Source: Mycobacterium sp.
GTDB lineage: Bacteria > Actinomycetota > Actinomycetes > Mycobacteriales > Mycobacteriaceae
Direction: 5' to 3'
DNA length: 39,185 nt
Assembly: GCA_023264765.1 (NCBI GenBank)
Contig: JAHFVC010000014.1
Location: forward strand, 1 to 39,185
A program made the translations under genes and the position numbers. This document shows positions 11,029-18,217 of this stretch, piece after piece. Within the stretch, counting starts at the first letter, position 1. The number at the start of each line of letters is the position of its first letter. The notes under the pieces are model-generated. The model saw only the letters and a program-made list of their open reading frames with translations. It was not told the origin of the DNA and ran no database searches.

Positions 11029-11190
11029 TCAGGCGAGCAGGAGCCAGGCCAGCAGCACCATCAGAGCCACGCCGACCGCAAGGGCGCCGACGAGCCACAC
11101 GATCAGGAAACCGGGTCGGTCATCGACCAACGATGCGCATTCGCATTCGTTGGGATTCGGGCAACTGCACGTATGCGCAGATAGTCTCAT
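11029..11190 (-). CDS. Cys-rich single-pass mini-membrane protein, 53 aa
   Basis: ATG at 11190 is preceded by a strong AAGGGGG ribosome binding site (about 11197-11203, 6 bp spacing). The peptide starts with a polar segment holding two Cys-x-Cys pairs (THTCSC-like SAHTCSC at about residues 4-10 and NECEC at about 14-18), then a single hydrophobic helix of about 27 residues (FLIVWLVGALAVGVALMVLLAW) that runs almost to the C-terminus. The four closely spaced cysteines could bind a metal or a redox partner at the membrane surface. I do not recognise a named family. It is transcribed divergently from the DivIVA-motif gene and convergently with the MFS gene. Confidence 0.65.
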   Translation of the reverse strand: MRLSAHTCSCPNPNECECASLVDDRPGFLIVWLVGALAVGVALMVLLAWLLLA

Positions 11191-11355
11191 CGCAACCCCC
11201 TTCGCGCGAGCATAGCAAACGACCACCTGTGCTCCGGCGGTGCGCAAACCACTGATCTCCTGGGCGTTATCTGACTGTTGGCCGTGCCTGGGGATTCGAT
11301 TGGCAACGGATCGCAGATTAGCGGTGGTGCACGCAGGGATGATCGGGGTTGGCCG

Positions 11356-12210
11356 GTGTTGATCTGTTCGGTTCCGCGCGGGATTCTGGACTCCCGACTC
11401 TTGGAGCGCGCCATGGCCTTCTCCCGACCGCCCGCGGGAGCGCGCGGCTACGACGAGGACGAGGTCGACGCGTTCGTGGAACGGGTTCAGGCGGCACTGC
11501 GGGATCCGACGCGGCAGATTCTCACCGCCGAACAGGTCCGCGACACCGTGTTCTCGAAACCGCGCCCGGGTAGGCGCGGGTACAGCGAGAAGGAGGTCGA
11601 CGCCTACCTGGCCCGCGTCGAGGCACAGCTGGCGCCCGCCGGCCACACCCGCAAGACCCACTACGTCCTGTACACCTTGCGCGGTGCGGACGGACTGCAG
11701 CCGGCCGTGGTGGCCGAGGTCGACGGGGGAGCGCTGCGGCTGACCGACAGCGCAGGCAACGAACTGCTCGGCACGGCGCTGCTCGCGGAGGTGACGGTGC
11801 GGCCCGCCAACCACGGCGGCATTCCGGTCATGATCGTCGAGGCTCCGGGGCTGGAAACCCTGACCATCCGCCCGCACCTCGCGCCCAAGGATTGGCGGCG
11901 CAGGACGAGATCGAAGAAGCCCAAATACTTTATGACAGACGAGGACTGGGTGTCGCTGGCCGAGGATCTCGGTGCGGGTCCCGATCTCGTCGACGAGTTC
12001 ACGCCGCAGACGTTCGTCGACCAGGTGCTTGCCTTCTTCGAGGAATCCGGCGATGGCGGGCACTGGACGTGGCGGACGTTCCTGGTGTTCGGCGTGCTGG
12101 CCCTCGTTCTCACGTTCTTTGTGGGCGAGCGCGCGTGGATGTTCGCAGCCGGTGGTGCGGGGCTGTTGCTCGTGTCGGCTGCTTTTTGGCGCTTCAACTG
12201 GCGCTTTTGA
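11356..12210 (+). CDS. Tandem DivIVA-motif membrane protein
   Basis: A protein of about 284 aa. Two copies of the DivIVA N-terminal motif lie in tandem: AFSRPPAGARGYDEDEVDAF (about 21-40, with its leading helix from about residue 10) and VFSKPRPGRRGYSEKEVDAY (about 65-84). A beta-rich central region follows (about 100-180), then an acidic helical part and two C-terminal hydrophobic helices (about 232-276). In DivIVA/Wag31 this motif binds membrane at the pole or septum. GTG at 11356 is chosen because the first motif needs the residues ILDSRLLERA; the later ATG at 11413 would cut it. Alternative upstream starts add only low-complexity sequence. Role in growth or septation is inferred. Confidence 0.7.
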   Translation: MLICSVPRGILDSRLLERAMAFSRPPAGARGYDEDEVDAFVERVQAALRDPTRQILTAEQVRDTVFSKPRPGRRGYSEKEVDAYLARVEAQLAPAGHTRKTHYVLYTLRGADGLQPAVVAEVDGGALRLTDSAGNELLGTALLAEVTVRPANHGGIPVMIVEAPGLETLTIRPHLAPKDWRRRTRSKKPKYFMTDEDWVSLAEDLGAGPDLVDEFTPQTFVDQVLAFFEESGDGGHWTWRTFLVFGVLALVLTFFVGERAWMFAAGGAGLLLVSAAFWRFNWRF

Positions 12211-12239
12211 GGCACCGGGCGCCGCGCAAAGAGTGCCGC

Positions 12240-12275
12240 CACCAACTGTGCCATTGACAAATGACACAGTTGGTG
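12240..12275. repeat. 36-bp near-perfect palindrome ahead of the esterase operon
   Basis: Positions 12240-12275 pair around the centre with 11 consecutive matches (CACCAACTGTG against CACAGTTGGTG), one mismatch, then four more matches around a 4-base centre. A TTGACA box (12254-12259) sits at the centre. It starts 30 bp after the DivIVA-motif gene stop and ends 14 bp before the esterase GTG. Two readings fit: an operator covering the -35 box, or a hairpin terminating the upstream transcript. No T-run follows, which slightly favours the operator. Confidence 0.7.
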
Positions 12276-12282
12276 ATGACCT
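12254..12282 (+). promoter_or_regulatory. Predicted promoter for a leaderless esterase transcript
   Basis: A perfect TTGACA (12254-12259) is followed after 17 bp by TGACCT (12277-12282), a weak -10 box. The start would fall near 12289-12290, at the GTG of the esterase gene, which has no ribosome binding site. A leaderless mRNA, common in mycobacteria, would explain this. The weak -10 suggests that an activator or derepression is needed. Confidence 0.4.
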
Positions 12283-12289
12283 ACTTGAC

Positions 12290-13240
12290 GTGACGGACAC
12301 TGAGGTACCGACCCGTGCAACGCTGCGCGCGGTGGTTTCGGCCACCGCAACCCGCTGGACGCTGGGGGCTGTGACCAGTGCGATCCCGATGAACAAGCCA
12401 GGTGTCTGGTTCGGGCGCAACCTGATCGCCACCATCATGGCGATCGGTGGGTCCATGCCGGGCGAGGCGAGGATCATCCCGGCCGAACACGGCGAGTGGG
12501 TACTCGGCCCCGGCGTCGAATTCGGCAGCCGGGCGGGCTATTACGTGCACGGCAGTGCGTACGTCATCTGCTCGGCGAAGACCCACCGCAAGCTGGTTGC
12601 CCGGCTTTCGGAAGCCACCGGCCTGCCCTTCTTCGTCGTGGACTACCGGCTGGCCCCCGAACACCGCTTTCCGGCCGCCGCGCAGGACGTCGAAGCCGGC
12701 TACCGGTGGCTGCTGGCGCAGGGCTACAAGGCATCCGACATCGTCATCGGAGCGGACTCCGCCGGCGGTCACCTGACCTGCGACATGTTGCTCGCCCATG
12801 CCGACGACGCGGCGTTCCAGCCGGCCGGTGTGGTCCTGTTCTCCCCGCTGATCGACCTCACCCTGGCGCTCGCCGAGCGACAGGAGGCGGTGCGCCGCGA
12901 TCCGGCCATGTCGGCGGGTGCCGCCCGCAAGATGGTGGGCCTCTACACCCACGGACAAGACCCGGAGCATCCGCGGCTGCGCCTGGACTTCACGGCGGCA
13001 CGGGCATTGCCGCCCATGCTGATTCAGGTCGGCGACTTCGAGATGCTGAGCGCCGACGCGCGGTATCTCGATGCCGAACTCCGTAGCGCGGGCGGGTCCA
13101 GCGTCCTCGAGGTGTGGCCGGGGATGGTGCACGTGTTCCAGGCGCTGCCGAACCTGGCGCCCGAGGCGACGGTTGCACTGCGGCGGGCGGCGAACTTCAT
13201 CGCCGACGCACTTTCCGATGAGCTCCAGGAGATCTGTTGA
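12290..13240 (+). CDS. Alpha/beta-hydrolase, hormone-sensitive-lipase family (LipR-like esterase)
   Basis: A 316-aa esterase. HSL-family features are the oxyanion segment HGSAY (residues 87-91, an H-G-S-A variant of H-G-G-G), DYRLAPEHRFPAA, the nucleophile elbow GADSAGG with Ser157, an acid in GDFEML (Asp249 or Glu251) and His281 in GMVHVF. The size matches LipR of M. tuberculosis, which also sits with an SDR and a Baeyer-Villiger monooxygenase in the mymA locus. GTG at 12290 is preferred: it lies where a leaderless transcript would start, and earlier in-frame codons fall within the palindrome. The SDR start overlaps its stop by 1 bp. It probably hydrolyses an ester made by the monooxygenase, by inference. 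Confidence 0.85.
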   Translation: MTDTEVPTRATLRAVVSATATRWTLGAVTSAIPMNKPGVWFGRNLIATIMAIGGSMPGEARIIPAEHGEWVLGPGVEFGSRAGYYVHGSAYVICSAKTHRKLVARLSEATGLPFFVVDYRLAPEHRFPAAAQDVEAGYRWLLAQGYKASDIVIGADSAGGHLTCDMLLAHADDAAFQPAGVVLFSPLIDLTLALAERQEAVRRDPAMSAGAARKMVGLYTHGQDPEHPRLRLDFTAARALPPMLIQVGDFEMLSADARYLDAELRSAGGSSVLEVWPGMVHVFQALPNLAPEATVALRRAANFIADALSDELQEIC

Positions 13241-14079
13241 TGTTCAACCTATTCGGTGGTCCCAAGCGAACCAAGGACGCGAAGGCCGTGGTGACCGGCG
13301 CCGGCAGCGGGATCGGGCGGTCGTTCGCACTTGAGCTCGCCCGGCGGGGTGGCGAGGTCATCTGCGCGGACATCGACGCCGACCGCGCGGCCGAGACGGT
13401 GGCCCTGATCGACCGGCTCTGGACCGGCAAAGGACACGCCGTGGTCTGCGACGTGTCGGACCGCAGTGCGGTCGAACTGCTGGCCAAGCAGGCCCAGGAG
13501 ATATTCGGCGGCGCCCCGACGTGCGTGATCAACAACGCCGGCGTCGGGATCGGTGGAAAACCGGTCGGCGACATCGGTTTCGACGACTGGGACTGGGCAC
13601 TCGGGATCAACCTGTGGGGTGTGGTCTACGGGTGCGAGATCTTCACCCCGCTGCTGCGTGCGGCCGGAAAGGGCGGCATCATCAACGTGGCGTCGGCCGC
13701 GGGTTTCGCCGCCGCCCCGTCGATGGCCGCGTACAACGTCTCCAAGGCCGGCGTGATGTCATTGTCGGAGACCCTGGCTGCCGAACTGGACGGTACCGAC
13801 ATCGCGGTCACCGTGCTGTGCCCGACCTTCGTGAAGACCAACGTGTTCACCGACGGTCGCATCACGCCTGGATCGATGAACCTGAGCCAGCAGCTGGCCC
13901 GGTGGACCGGCCTGTCCGCCGACAACGTCGCCGCCCGCACCCTCGACGCCCACGACGGCGGCCGGCTCTACGTCGTCCCGCAGCTCGACGCCACCGTCAT
14001 CTGGCATCTCAAGCGGCACTTCCCGGCCCTCTACGTCCGCGGCGCCGGCTTGCTCGGCCGCCTTCTCCCCGACAACTGA
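13240..14079 (+). CDS. Short-chain dehydrogenase/reductase (SadH-like)
   Basis: A 279-aa classical SDR that oxidises or reduces an alcohol/ketone with NAD(P). Visible parts are the cofactor motif TGAGSGIG (19-26), NNAG (98-101) and the catalytic Ser152, Tyr165 and Lys169 (Y-N-V-S-K). An Asp after the second strand (CADIDADRA) favours NAD over NADP. The C-terminal 40 residues are basic and hydrophobic and may touch membrane. ATG at 13240 has AGGAG 8-9 bp upstream and overlaps the esterase stop by 1 bp; a TTG one codon earlier is less likely. It corresponds in context to Rv3085 (sadH) of the mymA operon. Confidence 0.88.
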   Translation: MFNLFGGPKRTKDAKAVVTGAGSGIGRSFALELARRGGEVICADIDADRAAETVALIDRLWTGKGHAVVCDVSDRSAVELLAKQAQEIFGGAPTCVINNAGVGIGGKPVGDIGFDDWDWALGINLWGVVYGCEIFTPLLRAAGKGGIINVASAAGFAAAPSMAAYNVSKAGVMSLSETLAAELDGTDIAVTVLCPTFVKTNVFTDGRITPGSMNLSQQLARWTGLSADNVAARTLDAHDGGRLYVVPQLDATVIWHLKRHFPALYVRGAGLLGRLLPDN

Positions 14080-14101
14080 CCCCGAAAGGAAGCAGAAGAT
14101 C

Positions 14102-15022
14102 ATGGCGATGGATCTGGACAACATGCTGCAGATGATCAAGGACAAGCAGTGGGCTCTGGTCGACATCGACTGGGACGCACCGGGAGCCGAGCTCATCGAC
14201 GCCGACCTGTGGGCCAAGCTCAAGCCGTTCATGACCGATCTGATGTGGATCGAGAACGTCGGCGCCCGCGGGTTCGCCGCGCTGGCCAAGAAGGCCCCGA
14301 CCCCGACGCTGAAGAGCATCTACGAGCACTTCCACGCCGAAGAACAGAAGCACGCCAACGCCGAACTCGCATTGATGCGCCGCTGGGGGATGCTCGAGGA
14401 CGACGAGATCCCGCCGCCGAGCGTGAACGTGCAGCTGGTGATCAACTGGCTGGACAAGTATTCCGACGGCATGGATCTGACGTTCCTGGGCACCGTCATC
14501 CCGATGCTCGAGGTGGCGCTCGACGGCGCGCTGATCAAATTCATTACCGACGAGGTCAAAGACCCGGTGGCCCAAGAGGTGTTCAAGCGGATCAACTCCG
14601 ACGAGTCGCGGCACCTGGCCGTGGACTTCGAGGTGATGGATCTGCTGGGGCACGCCGACATGCGTAAGCTGCTCATCAAACTGGTGGGGGGCTGGATCAA
14701 TCCGACCTTCCTGGTCGGGGTGCTCAGCTATGTGCCGCTGCTGAACAAGATGCGCGACAACATCGTGGCCATGGGTGTCGACGAAGAGCGCCTCTACCAA
14801 GCCATGCGCCGCTTCCAGAGTGTGGGCGAGCGAAGCGAATTCGCGCGCCGCGTGCCGATGTACCGGATCATCTCGTGGCAGGGGCGCAAGGTGATCGACC
14901 GGACGTCGAAGTACCACTGGATGGCCGACTCGCTGGTGAAGGTCACCGGGGTGATCCCGATCGCGCTGGTGCGCAACAACCCCACGTGGTCGCAGGAACT
15001 GACCTACGAGCCGGTGGCCTGA
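14102..15022 (+). CDS. Ferritin-like diiron carboxylate protein (putative oxygenase)
   Basis: A 306-aa helical protein with the complete diiron ligand pattern: Glu51, Glu81-x2-His84 (in AEEQKH), Glu137 and Glu168-x2-His171 (in DESRH). This is the E, ExxH, E, ExxH arrangement of the ferritin-like fold in a long-chain version, similar to AurF-type N-oxygenases or membrane-associated hydroxylases. The substrate is unknown. A good AAGGA ribosome binding site precedes ATG 14102, and the stop shares one base with the start of the monooxygenase gene. The hydrophobic LLIKLVGGWINPTFLVGVL segment (about 194-212) may contact lipid. It may add oxygen to a substrate then processed by the SDR and monooxygenase; this is inference. 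Confidence 0.75.
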   Translation: MAMDLDNMLQMIKDKQWALVDIDWDAPGAELIDADLWAKLKPFMTDLMWIENVGARGFAALAKKAPTPTLKSIYEHFHAEEQKHANAELALMRRWGMLEDDEIPPPSVNVQLVINWLDKYSDGMDLTFLGTVIPMLEVALDGALIKFITDEVKDPVAQEVFKRINSDESRHLAVDFEVMDLLGHADMRKLLIKLVGGWINPTFLVGVLSYVPLLNKMRDNIVAMGVDEERLYQAMRRFQSVGERSEFARRVPMYRIISWQGRKVIDRTSKYHWMADSLVKVTGVIPIALVRNNPTWSQELTYEPVA

Positions 15023-16506
15023 TGACCATCTCCGTAGCCATCATCGGTGCCGGCTTCGCCGGGATCGGTGCAGCCATCCGGCTCCAGGAACAAGGCGTCA
15101 CCGACTTCGCCATCTACGAACGGGACACCCGTGTCGGCGGCACCTGGCGGGACAACACGTATCCTGGTGCGGCGTGCGATATCCCGTCGCGGCTGTACTC
15201 CTACAGCTTTGCGCCCAACCCGGAGTGGTCACACACCTATTCGGGCAGTGCCGAGATCCTGCGGTACATCGACAGTATGGTCGAGTCCGCCGGCCTCGCC
15301 GGCCAGATCCGCTTCGACCACAACGTCACCGGCGTGGCGTACGACCAGTCGGCGGGTGAGTGGACGGTGTCGTTCGCGGGCCGCCCAGAGGTGCGCGCCC
15401 GGGCCGTCATCATCGCCTCCGGGCCGTTGGCGAACGTGAGCCTGCCGGCCATCCCGGGCATTGAGACCTACGAGGGCAAGAAGATCCACAGTGCCCGTTG
15501 GGATCACGACTACGACTTCACCGGCAAGAAGGTCGCCGTTGTCGGCACCGGTGCCAGCGGCGTGCAGATCGTCCCGGAACTGGTGAAGGTCGCCGAGTCG
15601 GTGAAGGTGTTCCAGCGCACCGCGGGCTGGGTGCTACCGCGCGTCAACACCCCGACCGCGGACTGGGCCAAGCGGATCTACTCGAAGGCGCCCCTGGCCG
15701 AGAAGTTCATCCGGTCCGCATGGTTCTGGGGCCACGAATCGGTGGCGCTCGGCGTGGTGTGGGACACCCCGTTCACCCGCGTGGTGGAGGCCGTCAGCAT
15801 GGCGAATCTGCGCCTGCAGGTGAAGGATTCGTGGCTTCGCCGGCAGCTGAAGCCAGACTTCTCGGCGGGCTGCAAGCGGTTGCTGATGACCAGCGAGTAT
15901 TACCCCGCGCTGCAAGCCGACAACTGCAAGCTGGTGACCTGGCCGATATCGAGGTTGTCGCCCAAGGGGATTCGGACCGTCGAGGGTATCGAGCACCAGT
16001 TCGACGCGATCGTGTTCGCCACCGGCTTCGACGTGTCCAAGGCAGGCACCCCGTTCCCGGTCACCGGCATCGACGGCCGCGACCTGGCGTCGGAGTGGAG
16101 CCGGGGCGCCTACGCCTACCGCAGCGTCGCGGTATCGGGGTATCCCAACCTGTACTTCACCTTCGGCCCGAATTCCGGGCCCGGCCACAGCTCGGCGCTG
16201 GTGTACATGGAGGCGCAGATCGACTACATCACCGGGGCGATCGCAAAGCTGCTGCAGTTCGGCTGGAAGGCCCTCGACGTCCGGCCCGAGGTGCAGGCGC
16301 GCTACAACGAGGACATCCAGCGCAGACTGCAGTCGACCACCTGGAACTCCGGATGCCAGAGCTGGTATCTGACCGACGACGGGTTCAACGCGACGATGTT
16401 TCCCGGGTTCGCCACCCAGTACGTCAACCAGCTCAAGACGCTGGATCTGGCTGACTACCGGATCACCGTGGCGGATAGCAGCAGTGCCCCCGTCTTGACC
16501 GCATAG
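15022..16506 (+). CDS. Flavin-containing Baeyer-Villiger-type monooxygenase (MymA-like)
   Basis: A 494-aa protein with two dinucleotide-binding motifs: GAGFAG (9-14) for FAD and VGTGASG (174-180) for NADPH. Between them is a variant of the Baeyer-Villiger fingerprint [F/Y]-x-G-x3-H-x3-W-[P/D]: Tyr150, Gly152, His156, Trp160, Asp161. GGTWRDNTYPGAACD and FATGFD are also typical. The enzyme would insert oxygen into a ketone (or oxidise N/S) with NADPH and oxygen. Upstream SDR and esterase genes suggest the sequence alcohol to ketone to ester to acid plus alcohol. ATG 15022 overlaps the diiron gene stop by 1 bp. MymA (Rv3083) is the closest named analogue. Confidence 0.88.
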   Translation: MTISVAIIGAGFAGIGAAIRLQEQGVTDFAIYERDTRVGGTWRDNTYPGAACDIPSRLYSYSFAPNPEWSHTYSGSAEILRYIDSMVESAGLAGQIRFDHNVTGVAYDQSAGEWTVSFAGRPEVRARAVIIASGPLANVSLPAIPGIETYEGKKIHSARWDHDYDFTGKKVAVVGTGASGVQIVPELVKVAESVKVFQRTAGWVLPRVNTPTADWAKRIYSKAPLAEKFIRSAWFWGHESVALGVVWDTPFTRVVEAVSMANLRLQVKDSWLRRQLKPDFSAGCKRLLMTSEYYPALQADNCKLVTWPISRLSPKGIRTVEGIEHQFDAIVFATGFDVSKAGTPFPVTGIDGRDLASEWSRGAYAYRSVAVSGYPNLYFTFGPNSGPGHSSALVYMEAQIDYITGAIAKLLQFGWKALDVRPEVQARYNEDIQRRLQSTTWNSGCQSWYLTDDGFNATMFPGFATQYVNQLKTLDLADYRITVADSSSAPVLTA

Positions 16507-16515
16507 AATTCGCTG

Positions 16516-17262
16516 GTGACCGAGTACCGGATCGACGACCTCGCTCGCGTGGCGGGGACGACGACCCGGAACGTGCGCGTTTACCAGGAGAGCGGGCTGC
16601 TGCCGCGGCCGCAGCGCAGGGGCCGGGTCGCCATCTACACCGACAAGCACCTGAGCCAGCTGCAGGCCATCATCCGGTTGCTCAGCGAGGGTTTCACCGT
16701 CAAGCACATCCTGAAATTCCTGACCGGTCTGCAGCGAGGCGAGGGTCTGGTCGAGGTGCTGGATCTGACCGAACTGGCCGAGCTGGTGACCGAGCCATGG
16801 TCGCATCCGGTGCCCGAGACGATGACGCGTGCGCAGCTGGAGGCCCCGCTGGGGCCGCTGAACGCCGCGACCCTGAGGCGGTTGATCGCCAACGAGATCA
16901 TCGAGGCCACCGAGGATGCCGACACATATCTGGTGCGGGACCGGCGGGTGATCGACGACTTCGGGAAGCTGGTGTCCCGCGGGATGCCGTTGTCCGCGAT
17001 CCTGAAGACGACCGCGGCGGTGGACAAGAAGCTCGACGAGGCGGCGCAGTCGCTGGCCGGGGCCGGGCATACCGAGGTGGTCCGGCAGCGCGGCACCGGC
17101 TGGTATCCCGGGAACGACGCGGAACTCGCGTGGGCCGCCGACCTGATCGACGCCATGCGCCGGGTGGCCCGGCGCTCGGCGCACGCCAGCCTGGACCGTG
17201 CGCTGGACGAAGCGGTGCGCGCCGAGCTGCGGCGCTACCAGCAGGGGGAGCAGACGACATGA
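16516..17262 (+). CDS. MerR-family transcriptional regulator
   Basis: A 248-aa regulator with an N-terminal MerR winged helix (RIDDLARVAGTTTRNVRVYQ, then GLLPRPQRRGRVAIY and the second helix block through about residue 70). A long C-terminal region of 170 residues with a predicted second small winged-helix-like part (AATLRRLIANEII...VSRGMPLSAIL) follows. It is longer than typical MerR proteins (about 130-150) and has no metal-binding Cys cluster, so a lipid or other organic effector is more likely. GTG at 16516 is 9 bp after the monooxygenase stop. The stop overlaps the next gene as ATGA. It probably controls the esterase-SDR-diiron-monooxygenase genes. Confidence 0.85.
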   Translation: MTEYRIDDLARVAGTTTRNVRVYQESGLLPRPQRRGRVAIYTDKHLSQLQAIIRLLSEGFTVKHILKFLTGLQRGEGLVEVLDLTELAELVTEPWSHPVPETMTRAQLEAPLGPLNAATLRRLIANEIIEATEDADTYLVRDRRVIDDFGKLVSRGMPLSAILKTTAAVDKKLDEAAQSLAGAGHTEVVRQRGTGWYPGNDAELAWAADLIDAMRRVARRSAHASLDRALDEAVRAELRRYQQGEQTT

Positions 17263-17585
17263 GAAGACTCAAGGTCTTGGAGGACATCTCCGAGTTGCGG
17301 CGGTCGGCCCAGTTCATCGCCGACAACATCGCCGACCTCAGTGAGAGCGCGGCAGGCATCAACCGGCACGCGGAGATGATCGCCGCCGAGATCAAGTCCC
17401 TGACCGAAGCCGCCAGCGGGATCGATGTGTCGGCGGAGCGGATTGCCGCGGGCGCCAATTCGATCGCCGAGACGCTGCCCCGGATCCAGCGGCTGGCCGA
17501 AGTGGTCGACCCGCTGGAGAGCACCGTGGCGCGGTTAGGCTGGGTGGTGGACCGTATTCCCGGCGGAAAGCGAACGCAGTCATGA
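17259..17585 (+). CDS. Small all-helical hypothetical protein, 108 aa
   Basis: ATG at 17259 overlaps the MerR gene stop (ATGA), and its own stop overlaps the methyltransferase start in the same way, so it is translationally locked into the operon. The product is almost entirely helical with repeating heptad-like stretches (ISELRRSAQFIADNIADL, AEMIAAEIKSLTEAASGI, AERIAAGANSIAETLP). This looks like a coiled coil or an amphipathic, apolipoprotein-like lipid-binding helix array, and resembles the small helical proteins found beside mycobacterial MerR/lipid genes. No cysteine, signal peptide or transmembrane helix. Function unknown. Confidence 0.7.
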   Translation: MRRLKVLEDISELRRSAQFIADNIADLSESAAGINRHAEMIAAEIKSLTEAASGIDVSAERIAAGANSIAETLPRIQRLAEVVDPLESTVARLGWVVDRIPGGKRTQS

Positions 17586-18217
17586 CGACAACGCAACGCA
17601 GAGGCTTCAACGACGCTGTCACCCGGTTCTGGAGTTTCGCGGCGCCGGCCTACAACCAGCAGTGCCTGCAGCGCTGGGTGTATCAACCCGCCCAGGACGA
17701 GGTCATCGCCCAGTTGCGGCAGCACGGATCCCGTCAGATCGCCGATATCGCCTGCGGGACCGGTATTCTCGCGGACCGGATCCAGCGTGAGCTGCAGCCC
17801 GACGAGGTGTACGGCATCGACATGTCCGACGGCATGCTCGCCCAGGCCCGCAAACGGTCCGACCGGGTGCGCTGGAAGTCGGCGCCCGCCGAGGAACTAC
17901 CCTTCGAGGACGGCTTCCTGGACGCGGTGGTGACGACGTCGGCGTTCCACTTCTTCGACCAGCCGGCGGCGCTGCAAGAGTTCCGCCGGGTGCTCGCCCC
18001 GGGCGGCCTGGTGGCGGTGACGACCATCAGCCCCCGCCAGGCGCTGCCGCTGCACGCACTCTCAGCCGCGCTGTGGAACCCCGCGCACAACCCCACCGAG
18101 CAGGAGATGCGGACACTCTTCGAAGACGCGGGCTTCACCGTCGCCGATCAGCACCGGGTGCGCAGGCCGATCTGGACGCCGATCTCGGACCTCATCACGG
18201 TTGGGGTCACACCGTGA
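17582..18217 (+). CDS. Class I SAM-dependent methyltransferase
   Basis: A 211-aa protein with the Rossmann-fold methyltransferase motifs: motif I DIACGTGILAD (55-65), an acidic end of strand 2 (YGIDMSDGML), motif II/III LDAVVTTSAFHFF and LAPGGLVAV, i.e. a UbiE/Methyltransf_11-type fold. It is the last gene of the run beginning at the esterase gene. The substrate is unknown; a small lipid or phenol is plausible in this context. The final 11 bp overlap the end of the convergent xthA gene. Confidence 0.85.
   Translation: MTTTQRRGFNDAVTRFWSFAAPAYNQQCLQRWVYQPAQDEVIAQLRQHGSRQIADIACGTGILADRIQRELQPDEVYGIDMSDGMLAQARKRSDRVRWKSAPAEELPFEDGFLDAVVTTSAFHFFDQPAALQEFRRVLAPGGLVAVTTISPRQALPLHALSAALWNPAHNPTEQEMRTLFEDAGFTVADQHRVRRPIWTPISDLITVGVTP

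Noticed and set aside
11029..12477. Long minus-strand frame covering the DivIVA-motif gene
   Set aside because: Only its final 53 codons, after ATG 11190 with a strong ribosome binding site, look like a protein; the rest is antisense to the DivIVA-motif gene and esterase start.
15634..17184. 516-codon minus-strand frame opposite the monooxygenase and MerR genes
   Set aside because: No motifs; both plus-strand genes have complete, recognisable domains and coupled starts.
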